From Phlegmacium glaucopus (taxonomy: Eukaryota; Basidiomycota; Agaricomycetes; Agaricales; Cortinariaceae): a DNA stretch of 64,000 nt. The notes beneath the pieces were generated by a model. It saw only the letters and a list, made by a program, of their open reading frames with translations, ran no database searches and was not told where the DNA came from. The position numbers and the translations under genes are program-made. The first letter of the stretch is position 1, and every line of letters starts with the position of its first letter. Of this stretch, positions 1 through 12,194 are shown in pieces. The stretch is taken from positions 12,619 through 76,618 of the forward strand of contig MU130368.1 of assembly GCA_015039465.1 (NCBI GenBank). Direction: 5' to 3'.

Positions 1-708
1 GAGCCACCGAAATCTCATTCGTACGAGCTTGCCAGAGCGCATGTTCCAGGAGATCTCACAATCCTCAGTGATGCCAACTTTGATGCAGTCATAAAACTGG
101 GGCAAGTAGAAAAGAGCGTGGCATGAGCGTGAAAGTGCGTGCCACTCAGCGCATGCATGAGACACGTAGTGCATGCGTTGTGTGAGCAATAAGTGATCAT
201 TGGTAAGTATAGTTCAATTAGAGTGTAGATACTAGGTAGGGGACTATTAGGACTAATACTTTGAATATAAATTTCATACACTCGTATATGTCTATGAATC
301 ATGATTTTGGTTTTGTTGACTTCATCTGCCTCCTTGATTTGGGAAGAGGTTTTTTGCAACGGCATGGACTCCGAGTTGATCGAGGAGGATATCTGGGACA
401 AAATACCGATAAATGTACTTCAAAAATCCTAATAGGACAATCAGTATTTCAGTCTTAATTATGCAAGTTTCGAACGCACAAAAACCATATTCTTGTGAAG
501 GTGGGTCACCGTGAGTGAAATCATGAAAATTCATTTGCATTCTTGACCTTTGTGAGTATGCCAGTGCGATGATCAGATGACTTCAATTACATTACTTACT
601 ATACCATGAACTAAAATGGTAATTGCGCCAGGGAGCCCGAGTCCTAGCAGCCTGAGGGTGTGCATGCCAAGTATGTGTGGATGGAATCAATGCGTGAACA
701 TACTATGT
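1..708. other. No gene recognised
   Basis: AT-leaning, non-coding-looking sequence. The open frames here are short, have no recognisable domain, and are not bounded by convincing splice sites. I see no RNA gene or terminal repeat. Confidence 0.5.
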
Positions 709-737
709 GATACTAGTAGGTGAGTGCATATATTGGT

Positions 738-863
738 AGGTGAGTGTTAGGTGCGTGCAGGTGAGTGTTAGGTGCGTGCAGGTGAGTGATAGGTGCGTGC
801 ACGTATGTGCAGGTGAGTGTCAGATGCGTGCTTGTATGTGCAGGTGAGTGTTAAGTGTGTGTG
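738..863. repeat. Minisatellite, GGTGAGTGTTAGGTGCGTGCA-like units
   Basis: About five head-to-tail copies. The first two are 21 bp and nearly identical. Two later copies are 31 bp because a segment reading like CGTATGTGCA is added, and the last copy decays. Looser GTGAGTG-type matter extends upstream to about 709. It lies in non-coding DNA and shows no link to a gene. Confidence 0.8.
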
Positions 864-1195
864 ACAACCAATGTACATAGTTTATACAACAATTTTGAAG
901 TGGTAGAGCATACATAAATGAGTGAGTCCTTGTGAAACATTTAAGTTCTAGCAAGTGCCCCATTCTTTGAGAGAGATGTTTTTGACAAACACTCACCAGA
1001 CCTTTATAAACTTAACTCGATGGGAACATCTACTGAAGCAGAAAACTCATTCTGGAATTCTGTTGATTGTTTCTATCTAAACGCATCATCTTAGAATGAG
1101 AGAATCATAATATGTAAAAGCAGTCGAAACTGACCTTTGTGCAGTACACTGTAGGCGCCTAACAGATTGTCTCCTGTATATCACTATAAGAACAT

Positions 1196-1464
1196 CTAAA
1201 TGTTGTCTTGCCAAAATTGGTTTGGATTCATCATTATACTCTGGTCACAGTTTCCGGCGAGGCACGGCCTCCTCAGCTGCTGCAGTTGGCTACTCCAATT
1301 ATGAGATCCAGCTGTTAGGCCGCTGGCGTAGCAATGCCTATAAACTATACATTGATGTTCCTCCTGAACGCATCCTACACCTCTCCTCTCGTCTTCATTT
1401 GGCCCTTGCACTGGTTCAGCCTCTCGAGTCTCCATCTCTTCCCTTCACCAGTCTGTTGGCTTGA
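1196..1464 (+). pseudogene. C-terminal fragment of a tyrosine recombinase (DIRS/Crypton-type)
   Basis: The reading frame encodes the end of a tyrosine recombinase/integrase. It holds the motif GHSFRRG, which supplies the catalytic His-x-x-Arg pair, then LLGRWRSNAYKLYI, where GRW takes the usual H/W position and the final Tyr is the nucleophile. Only about 85 residues remain, against roughly 300 or more for a full enzyme. Nothing upstream continues the fold in any frame, so this is a 5'-truncated remnant. The wording resembles recombinases of fungal DIRS-like and Crypton-like elements. An RNase H domain of the DIRS-like kind occurs at 42-43.5 kb, but I cannot show that the two belong to one family. 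Function is certain at domain level; element class is inferred. Confidence 0.75.
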
Positions 1465-1479
1465 GCTCGACCCTTTTCC

Positions 1480-1626
1480 CATCTCGGGATTCTGGGCCGT
1501 GCGAGAGAGCTTTGGCAACCAACGAAATCTATTCTTTGATCCCAACAATTGCCACGCAATTAGTAAGATATATCCCTTCCCTTTACTTTGGTTTTCCTCC
1601 TCCACCAAGCCAAAACATAGATTCAA
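1480..1626 (+). repeat. Dispersed repeat, copy 1 (direct partner at 28105-28231)
   Basis: This stretch begins with CCCATCTCGGGATTCTGGG and includes GTGCGAGAGAGCTTTGG and GCAATTAGTAAGAT. It matches 28105-28231 in the same orientation, with mismatches and small gaps. It follows directly on the tyrosine-recombinase fragment, so it may be the 3' terminal sequence of that retroelement family. The other copy has no recombinase beside it. Confidence 0.7.
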
Positions 1627-1670
1627 ATTTCTGAGGGTCCCATGTGACCTCTTTGCTCACGTGTGACCCT

Positions 1671-3275
1671 TCAAATTTCTGAGGGTCCCACGTGAACTCT
1701 AATCTTATTACTCAGCATCATACACAGTATTACCCCAAACTCACACACTCATTGACACATGCAACAGAGTTGAACAATCATTTTTAGGGGTTTTTTGGTA
1801 TGTTGGGTTTGGTTTAGGCTAAGGTAAGGTTACAAAATAGGAAGATCAGGGATGCAAATTTGATTATGTAATACAAAGTCATTGGGCTTGAACTATTCAA
1901 TGGCTAATGATTACTTAATGGTGTACATGTTCTTACCACTATATAATAATAACACTGTTCATTCACAATATTTCCAAAGAATCTTCTCTTACCACTGTTG
2001 AACTGACTTGGTTTCATCTTATTACTACCATTGAACCTCATTCTATGTCAATCAACTTGATTTTATTGCTTACTGCCGTTGAACAATGTTCAACAGTGTC
2101 CTGACTTGATCTAATTTTATTACCACCATTAAACACCATTCTATGGCTATGGCAATCAACCTTGATTTTATTTCTTACCGTGGTTGAACATTATTCAACG
2201 ACGTCCTGACTGGACTTCATTTATTACAACCATTGAACATCATTCTATTATTATGGCTTTTTACTTCTTACCACCCTTCAACAATGTTCAACAGCATCCT
2301 GACTTGGTTTCATTTTAATACAGTCATTGAACATCATTCTATTATGGCTTTTCTGTTGAACATTGGTCAATGGTGTAACATCCTTTAGTCAACAGCAGTG
2401 AAGAAAACCCTTGTGACTTGAATAATTTGGACTGATTGTGCATATTATGGTGGGTGGTTGATTTCTTTGTTGACCACTGTTGACAATCAGCCAACAGCGG
2501 TTAAGGAAAGGCATTTTGACTTGGAGCAGCTATTATTCTGCTCTTGGTGAGCCGCCGTTGAACAATCTTCATTGGCTGTCAATGAATCATTGAAGAAATC
2601 TTAGGGTTTCAATGGCTTTCTTGATCCTTACCGCCATAGAAAATTTTCAACTGCGGTCCAAATTTCTGAGGGTGCCATGTGAACTCTATGCTCACGTGTG
2701 ACCCTTCAAATTTCTGAGGGTCCCACGTGAACTCTATGCTCACGTGTGACCCTTCAAATTTCTGAGGGCCCCACGTGAACTCTGTGCTCACGTGTGACCC
2801 TTGGCATCATTTTCATACAGCCAGTGAACATTGGTAAATGGCTTATTATTCACTTCATTGAATATTTATTACCATTCAACAGTGTCCTGACTTGATTTAA
2901 TTTCATTACCACCATTAAATTTCTTACCGCCATTGAACATTGTTCAATGGCATCCACTGGACTTCATTTATTACAACCATTGAACATCATTCTATTATTA
3001 TGGCTGTTTACTTCTTACTGCTGTTGAACAATGTTCAACAGCGTCCTAAGTTGGTTTCATTTTAATACATTCATATGAAAACTGTCAAAAAGTGAATATA
3101 TGGTAGGTAAAGATGCAGTTGTCAGATTCATAGTTCAAGAATGGCTAAGCGTGGCAAGGGATCAGCCTAGCACTCATTGTGTCAACGGGTGTGGGAGTTT
3201 GGGGTAACACTGTGTATGATGCTGAGGAATAAGATTAGGTGAGACAGAGTTCACATGGGACCCTCAGAAATTTGA
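1671..3275. mobile_element. 1.6 kb TIR element with palindrome-rich interior, no coding capacity
   Basis: Left end 1671-1756 and right end 3181-3275 are inverted copies of each other over about 90 bp. Both read TCAAATTTCTGAGGGTCCCA and then, further in, CTCAGCATCATACACAGT. The interior contains no credible ORF. It is filled with degenerate units of the type TTGAACAATGTTCAACAG (self-complementary) alternating with TTACCACCATTGAACAT, and a block of three 48-bp tandem repeats. The ends themselves are related to the 48-bp repeat. No target-site duplication was recognised, so the superfamily is undetermined. Confidence 0.7.
2659..2802. repeat. 48-bp palindromic tandem repeat, three units
   Basis: Three consecutive 48-bp units differ at only a few positions. 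Each unit carries the imperfect inverted repeat CACGTGTGACCCT ... AGGGTCCCACGTG around an 11-nt spacer. Single or partial copies occur at 1622-1670, 1671-1700, 3250-3275 (inverted), about 3672-3702 and about 3965-4045. On the minus strand the array happens to stay open and would encode a 16-residue repeat, but this follows from 48 being divisible by three and is not evidence of a gene. Confidence 0.85.
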
Positions 3276-4487
3276 AGAAGTGACTGAATATGAGTGAAGA
3301 ACAATACTTGGATTACTGCAAAGTAGGCGAGGAATAAATTGATAAATAAGATAATGACACTACTCTGCGCTGTGAGGTCAGAAAGGGTGCTGAAAGTGTG
3401 AGCGACGATATGCTCACCTGTGCTGTGACCGTAGAAAGGTGGGACAACAGCACACGGTTCACCAACTCTTGACCCTCATGTCTCAGCACAGCATCTGCCA
3501 AACAATGGCACCATGCCAAAACGGTCTCAAGCCAGTCAATGATGCACAGAGGGCAACGAAGGGCATTGCACGCCCATACAGACGCTCTAGCTGATGCACA
3601 GAGTGCGGGGAAGGGGGCACATGATGGCGCAGAGGCCTCCAAAAAGCCTCCTTACCTTCAGAACCTGAACACTCAGAAATTTGGAGGGTCACACATGAAA
3701 CCCTAACTTCTTCACACTCTGCCTTTGTCTCCCATTCCTCATTTGTTCTCTTGCCCACCCTAACCCCTCCCCAAAGACAAAACATTGCTGAAGCCACCAT
3801 TGTCACTCTTGCCACAATCAACTGCCTTTTCAAACACTGATACTTTTACATGACTATAATTAAAATTGTATGTTACATTGTCAAGTACTAGTCAAAATGT
3901 TTGTAAATTAGTTTAGTAAAGCAACATGACTTTGTACGAATTTGTGTGACATTGACCTAACTGAGTGTGACACTTTTAGATTTCTGAAGGGTCTCACGTG
4001 AACTCTGTGTCACGTGTGACCCTTCAAATTTTGAAGGCCCACATGTGACATATGTTAGACTCTCTGGGCCAGTTTCAATTTCACCAACTGACACAGTTAT
4101 GAATGGCTCTATAGTGTACTTCCCATGTTTAATTTGATAATTAGTGACATTTACAGGTTGTTTCATGATTTTACATGGACTAAAAAGGAAATTATTGCAT
4201 ATGCTCCTCCTCCAGGCTCTTACTTTCTATATCTCTATGTGGGGTACTCCTAAAATCATGAAAATTGACAGGGTAATGTATATACACTGCATTAAGCTAA
4301 GTATATAATAAAAAGTATTTTTTTATTACAAAATTGATTTATTATGGAGAGAGGAGTGAAATACAGGAAAATCAGCCATATCTCAGTCAGTTTGTGATGA
4401 AAATTCATGATTCTTGGTTCTGCACAGACAAAATATATTGTCTGAACATATCCCATCATTTTTTTGAATTTAAATTTTTGGTCATTT
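3276..4487. other. No gene; scattered copies of the 48-bp repeat
   Basis: Minus-strand open frames between 3313 and 3833 have no domain, signal or splice support. Partial copies of the CACGTG-ended 48-bp repeat sit near 3672-3702 and 3965-4045. The rest is AT-rich sequence in which I see nothing specific. Confidence 0.5.
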
Positions 4488-5448
4488 TCAACCAATGTTT
4501 GACAATGGGTACCCTGAAACCGTAATCAGAGGACGAACAGCATCGCTGTCTATTTCTTCACAGTCAACCAATGAATGAAAGATATCCAATAAATGGATTG
4601 TGAGGAGATGGGATGCCACATGTGGATGTGAGCTAATTGACACCGATGGAATCTCCCCCCTCAATACCCCGCAATAAGCAACGCTGTTCTCATCGGTAGA
4701 CCGGAAGGAGTTGACAAAGTCGTTCTCTAAGGCCACTATCGCTCCCTATCCAATTGTTAGTATAATGAACTCATACATTACTCAACGACCGTACCTTTCA
4801 TCAGAAAAAAATAACCTTGGCCTGGCTGGCTCTGGCTGCCCTGGCCAGCCCTGAACATCTTTGGCTAGGTTTAAAAATCTGAAAAAAATATAACAAATCA
4901 CAGAAATATTTATAGCACCCAATTTCAAAAAAATTACACTATTACATAAGACAGATGCTGAGATATTAAATATATTAAATTGTTTTAATATCTTTAATAT
5001 CTCAGCATCTGTCTTATGTAATAGTGTAATTTTTTTGAAATTGGGTGCTATAAATATTTCTGTGATTTGTTATATTTGTTTCAGATTTTTAAACCTAGCC
5101 AAAGATGTTCAGGGCTGGCCAGGGCTGGCCAGGGCAGCCAGAGCCAGCCAGGCCAAGGTTATTTTTTTCTGATGTTGTCAGCTCTGAAGACGAATCAAAG
5201 ATATCCCTGATGCAAGTGAACCATGGTAGCCGCTTGAATATATCCAAATCTGGCAATCCTGGTTGAGGGGCAATGACAATCACGTCCTCAGCAGGTTGAG
5301 TGGCCATAACATCGTCGACATCGACCTCTTCATAGCTGAGTTGTATTGGGTCCAAGTATTTTTCGAACATAGACTGGAAGGTTTCTTCATTAAGAATGGA
5401 AAGGGTGGACTCGTCGTAACCTGTGAGTATACTCGTCGACGTGTTCAT
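4488..5448 (-). pseudogene. Unknown minus-strand gene split by a foldback element
   Basis: Reading the minus strand, an ORF starts at 5448 (MNTSTSILTGYDESTLS...) and encodes about 90 acidic residues ending ...DIFDSSSELTT at about 5175, where the 376-bp foldback element begins. Beyond the element, after a likely short intron starting at a GTACGG donor near 4794, coding resumes as ...VALENDFVNSFRSTDENS... and stops at 4488. I recognise no family. Splice joining across the element is inferred. It lies downstream of, and in the same direction as, the other disrupted minus-strand gene. The inserted element makes a functional product unlikely unless the insertion is spliced out. Confidence 0.4.
4799..5174. 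mobile_element. Foldback/MITE element: 376 bp, almost entirely an inverted repeat
   Basis: The sequence from CATCAGAAAAAAATAACC at 4799 to its reverse complement ending at 5174 forms two arms of about 184 bp around a loop of a few bases near 4986. The arms differ by one substitution, a 10-bp duplication of GGCCAGCCCT in the right arm and small changes next to the loop. Such near identity suggests a recent insertion or arm homogenisation. The ends contain GGCCTGGCTGGCTCTGGC. There is no coding capacity and no clear target duplication. A transcript crossing it would fold into a very long hairpin. Confidence 0.9.
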
Positions 5449-5909
5449 GGCGGATGGGTGTAGTTGTGGAGCGATTTCCTTGATCTGATGCTATGCGTAA
5501 ACACAAGCACCGTTATGGAATGTTAGGCACTGCATAAACGCAAGAGTCTAACGAGGTGGTGATGGTGGAGGTAGTAGAGAAAGGGGGAAAAACTTTGGCC
5601 TTTAAAAAGCTTCAATCGCCGTTGGCCCTGCAAAAATATTTGTATTGATCATGACACCTTCTGGACTCCGTATAGATGTTTCAGCTCTGCCAAACTTTTT
5701 CCAGGCACAAAAAATTCAACCTTAGGGGTGCTCCAGTGGCCCAAGTGTTGAGTTTGTAATATATTTTTAGGCCATGTTACTGAGAGATCCATACTCTATC
5801 TTTTAATTCGGTGATGAAAAACAAAAACAAAAAGAAAGGAAGGGAAATAAATTAGAATTTGTGCGATTATTCGGCGTGAATGATAATGCTACAGAAACAT
5901 GCTGACATC
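5449..5909. other. Intergenic, no gene recognised
   Basis: Sits between the start of the 5448 gene and the stop of the next minus-strand gene. A pyrimidine-rich stretch (on the minus strand) upstream of 5448 fits a fungal promoter, but no specific element can be named. Confidence 0.4.
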
Positions 5910-6575
5910 TATAAACAGAAAACCTTCTTGTAATCTACAAAAATTCGGTCTAAACTCCTAATTGCTTGAGCCTTGAATCGTTGATTGTCACCAGTCAGAA
6001 ACCCTTTCTTGAGCTTCTCCCAATTGATTGCTGATTCCTTTTGCTATTGGAAAGGTCAGTAATATTCTTCAGGCTTGAAAACACTCATACCGATGTAGGA
6101 GATAAAGCCTTGAATGCTTTCCAACTTTTATTCCTATCATTTAATAGCTCTTTCATGATAGTGTGTTTGAAACGAGAGTCCTCAAAGGAGGTCATGGTCG
6201 CAATATACTTGAAATGCTCAGAGTATGAGGAAATAACCTCTTCGGGGTTGTCTATCTGCTCCTCCATGATTTTGGCCTTTTTAGCTGCAGGCTGACTCGT
6301 AACTTTTGCTTTTTGCACAGTAGGCTGAGTTTGTAAAGATTCCGTTACACGCCCAACTTTCGATTTTCGCACCATAGGCTGAGTCTGTGAAGATTCTTCT
6401 ATGGATACAACGCGCTTCTCAGTCAGATATGGAACCTGTTCATCAGATTCGGCTACGTTTATGGATTTCACCATCTGGTCAGTGAAGGAATAAGCATATA
6501 AGCTGCATGGGGATTTTTTGTATATGCACCTCTTGGTTCTTTATGAGTCTCATTTTCTGCCCTGACATTGATCAG
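5910..6575 (-). pseudogene. 3' half of an unknown gene cut by a Ty3/gypsy insertion
   Basis: Minus-strand coding resumes just outside the gypsy LTR. After a likely intron ending at 6478 the protein reads MVKSINVAESDEQ..., then a lysine-rich segment with two TQP repeats and a helical tail (...EHFKYIATMTSFEDSRFKH...). A clear GTATGA..AATAG intron at 6044-6090 joins it to ...QKESAINWEKLKKGFLTGD..., with a stop at 5910. The 5' half of the same gene most probably lies at 12389-13764 on the far side of the 5.8 kb element. No family is recognised. The helical, charged tail could be a protein- or DNA-contact region, but this is guesswork. Confidence 0.5.
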
Positions 6576-6769
6576 TGTAATCCTAGGATTACAATTACTT
6601 AGTCATCACTTATATATATGATCAATAACTACTTCCTTCCTCTCTCTCTCTCTCTCTCTTTCCCCTCTCATCTTGTACCCTCGTATTCCTTCTCTTAGTC
6701 TTTCAAAATATACTGCAATTCTCGTTTCCTTCTTTGGCTCTTAGTGTAGGTGGAACAAACCACCTTCCA
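6576..6769 (+). repeat. Left LTR of gypsy copy 1
   Basis: 194 bp, TG...CA. Contains TTATATATATGATC as a probable TATA region about 40 bp in, followed by a (CT)n run that is the likely transcription start area. Confidence 0.9.
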
Positions 6770-7280
6770 CTTTTTTGAAACGACCCTTAGCAGGTATCTT
6801 TTTACACTGTTTGTTGAATGCTTATAAACCGCATATAGTCACTCATCTCGACTTATTGCGATTCGCTTAGGTCTACAACGACCTTTTCACGATCTCGCTC
6901 TTTCATAACTTTCACTTCAAGGCTCTCCACACGTGTGAACCCTTAAACTTGCAAATCCATCGTCGTTTCGGTGATTATAATTTCCTTCCAAGCCCTTCAG
7001 GCTGGCACCGAGATCTACTAGGGCTCGTGCACATCGTGCTACAACGCCCCCTCCCACTGTCATTCCCCTACATCAATCAGATTCTCCGCTTACACCTCTC
7101 CTCCATACTTCTCTCTCGAATTCCCACTCAGCCTCCCCAACAACGCAAATAGTTACCACTGCTCCTACTCCGAACATATCACCATGCATACATCCACAAA
7201 AAAATACCCCTCCGTCTTCCCCTTCCTCTACCTCGTCATCAGACGAATCAGATCTATTTATCATCCTTCGTAAACCAACA
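6770..7280 (+). other. Leader between left LTR and gag of gypsy copy 1
   Basis: About 510 bp of leader without a conserved ORF. It is pyrimidine-rich and leads into the gag start at 7281. It would hold the primer site and packaging signal, but neither can be named from the sequence. Confidence 0.5.
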
Positions 7281-10200
7281 ATGTCTCAATTACCTTCCTC
7301 TCTTGCGTCTGTTGAACATCTTGTCTTCAACCCCGTTGTCTCCCCTGGAAATTTATCACCCCGTATCATATATGACTTCGAACAGTTTTGCCAGGATTTT
7401 TTTGCGAATGCAAAAACCCCTCTACCTGATGACAAAAAGGTGATCCGCATCCTCCCATGCTTCCAGGACCCACTCGTCCGGGATTGGATTGCATCACATC
7501 GCGCTTGCCTATCAGCACTCTCTTTTTCTGAATTCATCACAGAACTCCATTCTGAATTTCTCCCTCGTGACTGGGAAGACAAAATTTGTGGTCAAATCCT
7601 TAATTCTAGGCTCGATCCTTACAAACTCTTCAGTACGTGGGCAAATGCCCTACTCGCACTCAATTGCACACTTCGTAATACAAATTCACACCTCAGCAAA
7701 CAGCGGCTTCGAGAACAAATCGAAGCTAATGTTGATGAAGAGCTCCGTATCCTTGGTCGTGAAGCCAACACGTTCTCCACTACCACTCTTCGAGAAATGT
7801 TCTACACCCTCATGCTTTGTGATGAAAAACGAAAACTGTCTGCCAAGTGACAACGTGACATCGCGGAGGATGTTTTCCGCAACGCAAAACGTCCCCACAT
7901 TAATTCCTCCAAAGAGAATTGTCCTCCTCAGAACTGTTCCCAATCTTCCACCTCTTCCACCTCTTCATCCTCTTCGTCTTCATCTCGCTTCTGCCCTAAG
8001 CTCACTGAAGATGAACGAGAGTTAATCAACAAATATGACAGCTGTAAAAAGTGTCGGAAGGTGTTCGTAAAACCAGGTCATCCTTGCGACTTCCCTCCTG
8101 CCAACAATTATAAGGCACTTACCATGGATGACGTTCATCAGGCTCAACATACTAGAAATACTAAAACTTCCCCCTCTTCTTCTTCTCATCCCGTCGCATC
8201 AATCACAGATGCAAACACTTCTGGGGAAACACTATCAACTGACCTCGAGGATGCCAACACCAACTTCGTTGCTTCCTTATTTGGCAACCTAAATAGTACT
8301 TCTGTGATTGGCAACTCCAGCTTCTCGGATGGTGATATTTCCGTACGTCCTCACTTCAAATCCAAGCATTATGTATGGCACTGTATGATTGATGGTCCCG
8401 CAGTTGAATTTCCCTTGAAATCTGCTTCCCTCATCGACAATGGTGCCCACATGGTTCTCATTCGCCCTGAACTTGTCATAAAACTTGGCCTTTGTATCTA
8501 CACACTTCCCAACCGCGAAATTGTTGACGTTGCGATATCCACTTCCTGTAAAAAAGAGATTTCCTTGTCCACATTTGTTAAACTCCGCGTCACCTCTGTA
8601 GATGGACAATGGACGTCTTGAACTGTTTTTGCTATTATTGCACCCAACCTTTGTATGCCTATTATTTTTGGGCTTCCTTTCCTTGAAATAAATTCAATCA
8701 TTTGTGATCATAAAGAACGGGCTTGCATTGACAAGAAGACAAATTATAACTTACTACATCCTGAAATTATCCATCCGAAACCAAAAGCTAAACTACCACT
8801 TAAACAACAACTTAGAATTAATAAACAACTCAAGGCTGAGGCCTTAAAAGAATTGGTTCAAATGGTTAAAGAAAAATGGCTGCCGAGACGCCAACCCGAT
8901 GAGTCCATTGCGCCTCCAAATTACATTACGGCTATACATGGGCGTATTACTTCCGTCATTAATTCAGAGATTATGCTTCAAAAAGAGGCTAAACTCAAAC
9001 TAGAATTCAAATCCATCTTTGAACCAATTCCTCATTTTGATGATTTACCAACTGATGTTGAAGCTCGCATAACACTCATAGATCCACAGAAGACAATTAA
9101 ATCACGCTCATATCCTTGTCCACGAAAATATAAGGATGCTTGGCAGACACTAATCCAACAGCACCTTTCAGCCGGCATTATAAAGCCTTCTTCTTCTGCT
9201 CATGCCTCCCCTGCCTTTATAATTCCTAAAGCAGATCCCACTGTCCTCCCTCGTTGGGTGAATGACTACCATCAATTAAATGCAAATACTGTCACCGACA
9301 GTCACCCTTTGCCACGAATTGATGACATCCTCAATGATTGTGCCAAAGGGAAGATTTGGGCCACAATTGATATGACAAATTCCTTTTTTCAGACACGCAT
9401 GCATCCTGACGATTCACACCTTACTGCAGTCTCCACACCCTTTGGGCTGTATGAATGGCTAGTAGTGCCTATGGGTTTAAAAAATTCCCCGTCTATTCAC
9501 CAAAGACGTGTGACGTCTGCCTTGCGTAAATACATTGGGAAAATCTGCCACATATATCTGGATGACATTGTCATTTGGTCAAATAATCTTGACAAACATT
9601 TCACTAATGTACGTTTGATCCTACAAGCACTTAAAGATGCCCATTTATATTGCAACCCGAAAAAGACCAAGTTATTCTGCACCAAAATTCAGTTTCTTGG
9701 TCATCATATTTCTAGTCGGGGCATAGAAGCTGATAACACTAAAGTTCAACATGTCCTTGACTGGCCCATCCCTAAATCCGCAACAGAGGTCCAGGGATTT
9801 CTTGGTCTCGTTCGATATATTGCTACCTTCCTCCCAAAACTGGCAGATCATACTCTTGTCTTAACAAAGCTTACATACAACGATTGCGACAAGAATTTTC
9901 CTACATGGAACTCTGTTCACCAAAAAGCATTTGATTCAATTAAACAAATTGTAACTTCTCGTGAATGTTTGACAACTATTGATCTCACTAAAATGCCTGA
10001 ACATAAAATTTATCTCACCACCGACGCTAGTGACCTCCGCTCTGGTGCCGTACTTTCATTTGGCACTTCTTGGGAATTAGCTCGCCCGGTTGCCTTTGAT
10101 TCAATGACTTTTAAGAATGCTGAGCTAAACTATCCAGTGCATGAAAAAGAGTTACTCGCTATTATTCGTGCGCTTAAACGCTGGCGTGCTGATTTGATTG

Positions 10201-12053
10201 GTGTACCTTTCACCATTTACACAGATCACAAAACACTGGAGAATTTCATGCATCAAAAAGACCTTTCTCGTCGTCAAGCGCGCTGGATGGAATTTATGTC
10301 ACAATATGATGGGAAAATTGTCTACGTTAAAGGCGAACAGAATTGTGTTGCTGATGCCCTATCATGTATACCCTCACCACTGGTCCACTTCACAAATACT
10401 TCCAAAGAAGCTGACTCTCTGGCAAATCCTGTTTTTCAATATGTGTACGCTAATGGGAAAATCGCGACCATCCTCAACATGTCCGACCATCTTACAAACC
10501 CTATTTTTATTGCCACAACACTCTCCACTTCTTCACTTCCTGAGGTTACTCCTCCTCCTACTGTTCTCTCGCTTGCTCACGACCAACATTTGATTGCTGA
10601 AATTAAAAATAACTATGCAGCGGATCCGTTCACAAAGTCCCTGCAAGCTGCGATGCCTGGCATGAAAAATATAACTCATCGTGATGGGTTTTGGTTCATT
10701 GGTCATCGTCTTGTAATACCACGTCTACCTCATGTCCGAGAACTCCTTTTCCAATTGGCCCACGATTCCTTGGGTCATTTTGGTGCGCACAAGTCATATG
10801 AAATATTATGGAACTCATATTACTGGCCTAACATGCGCAACGAAATGGACAACTTCTACATTCCCTCTTGCCCCGATTGTCAACGTAACAAATCCTCCAC
10901 AAGTAAACCTATGGGCCCTCTACACCCTTTACCTGTCCCTGACCAACGCTGTGATTCTGTCGCTATCGATTTCATTGGGCCGTTGCCAAAGGACGGTGAC
11001 CACGACTGCATTGTCACTTTCACGGACCGTCTTGGATCAGACATTCAAATCATCCCTACTACTATACACCTCACCGCAGAACACCTTGCTGAACTGTTCT
11101 TTGACAAATGGTTTTGTGAAAATGGTCTCCCTCTAGATATTATTTCTGACCGTGACAAACTCTTTATCTCGCAATTTTGGAAAGCCCTCCATAAATTGAC
11201 TGGTATCAAACTCAAAATGTCCACCTCTTACCACCCTGAGACCGATGGCTCCAGCGAGCGCACAAATAAAACTGTCATTCAGGCCATCAGATTCCATGTC
11301 GAACGCAACCAGCAGGGTTGGGTATGAGCTCTTCCACGTGTACGATTTAATATCATGAATACCATCAACAAATCCACAGGCTTTTCCCCCTTCCAACTTC
11401 GCTTTGGTCGTCGCCCTCGACTCCTCCCTCCTATCTTGCCACCTTCTAATCCTGACACCCTACCAGCTGAACGCAGGGCGAAAGCTATCGTCGAAAGGAT
11501 CCAGCATGACATGTGGGAAGCTCAAGATAATCTTATTAAGGCTAAAATCTCTCAAGCTCAACAAGCTAACAAATCCCGATTAGATAAATTCCCTTTCGAA
11601 GTTGGTCAGCGTGTTCGTCTTACAACATTACATCAAAGACGGAAATACAAATCTAGAGACCAAAAACGTGTCGTAAAATTCATGCCTCGCTACGATGATC
11701 CTTACAAGATCACGAAGATCGACCCTGAACATTCTACGGTCACCCTCAACATCCCTCATTCTCACCGAATCTTTCCTGTTTTTCACATCTCAGAAGTACT
11801 ACCCTTCATCGAGAACAATGACACCCTTTTTCCCTCCCATGCACTGCACTCCCCCGAGCCAGTCCTTGTGAACAACGACCTCAAATACTTTGTCGACAAA
11901 ATTATCGATGAGAAGAAGCTACGTGGCCGTGGAGGTTGGAAATATCTTGTGAGATGGATCGGCCAAGGTCCCGAGGACGACGTGTGGCTCCCACAAAAGG
12001 AGCTTGAAGACTGCGAAGCTTTGGACAAATGGATCACCTCACAACACCTTTAA
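7281..12053 (+). pseudogene. Gag-Pol polyprotein of gypsy copy 1, three in-frame TGA stops
   Basis: A single frame of 1591 codons runs from ATG 7281 to TAA 12053. Domains in order: Gag helical region (to about residue 190); protease with LIDNGAHMVLI (about 380); reverse transcriptase with IYLDDIV (about 758); RNase H starting TTDASD (about 912); integrase zinc-binding region and DDE core (VAIDFIGP, ISDRDKLF, TDGSSERTN, about 1150-1330); and a C-terminal chromodomain (YLVRWIG...VWLP). TGA codons at 7848, 8619 and 11325 break it. Each sits where Arg (CGA) fits the family; the last falls inside the conserved integrase stretch QQGWV-x-ALPRVRF. Other CpG-type changes are visible: ALSCIPS for ALSRIPS and WVNDYHQLN for DYRQLN. 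The copy is inactive as written. Confidence 0.92.
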
Positions 12054-12194
12054 TTACTTCTTCTTTATTAACTCCGTTTCACAATTACATATTCTGTTCA
12101 TTTCTCCTTTATCTTTCTCTCTACGAACCGTACATGATATTACTTGCACCTTTCTCTCCTTCTTTCCATACAAAATTTTTAAAGTGGGGGAGAG

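Noticed and set aside
2609..2791. Open frame with a 16-residue perfect repeat
   Set aside because: It is the translation of the 48-bp tandem repeat; the unit length being a multiple of three keeps the frame open by chance.
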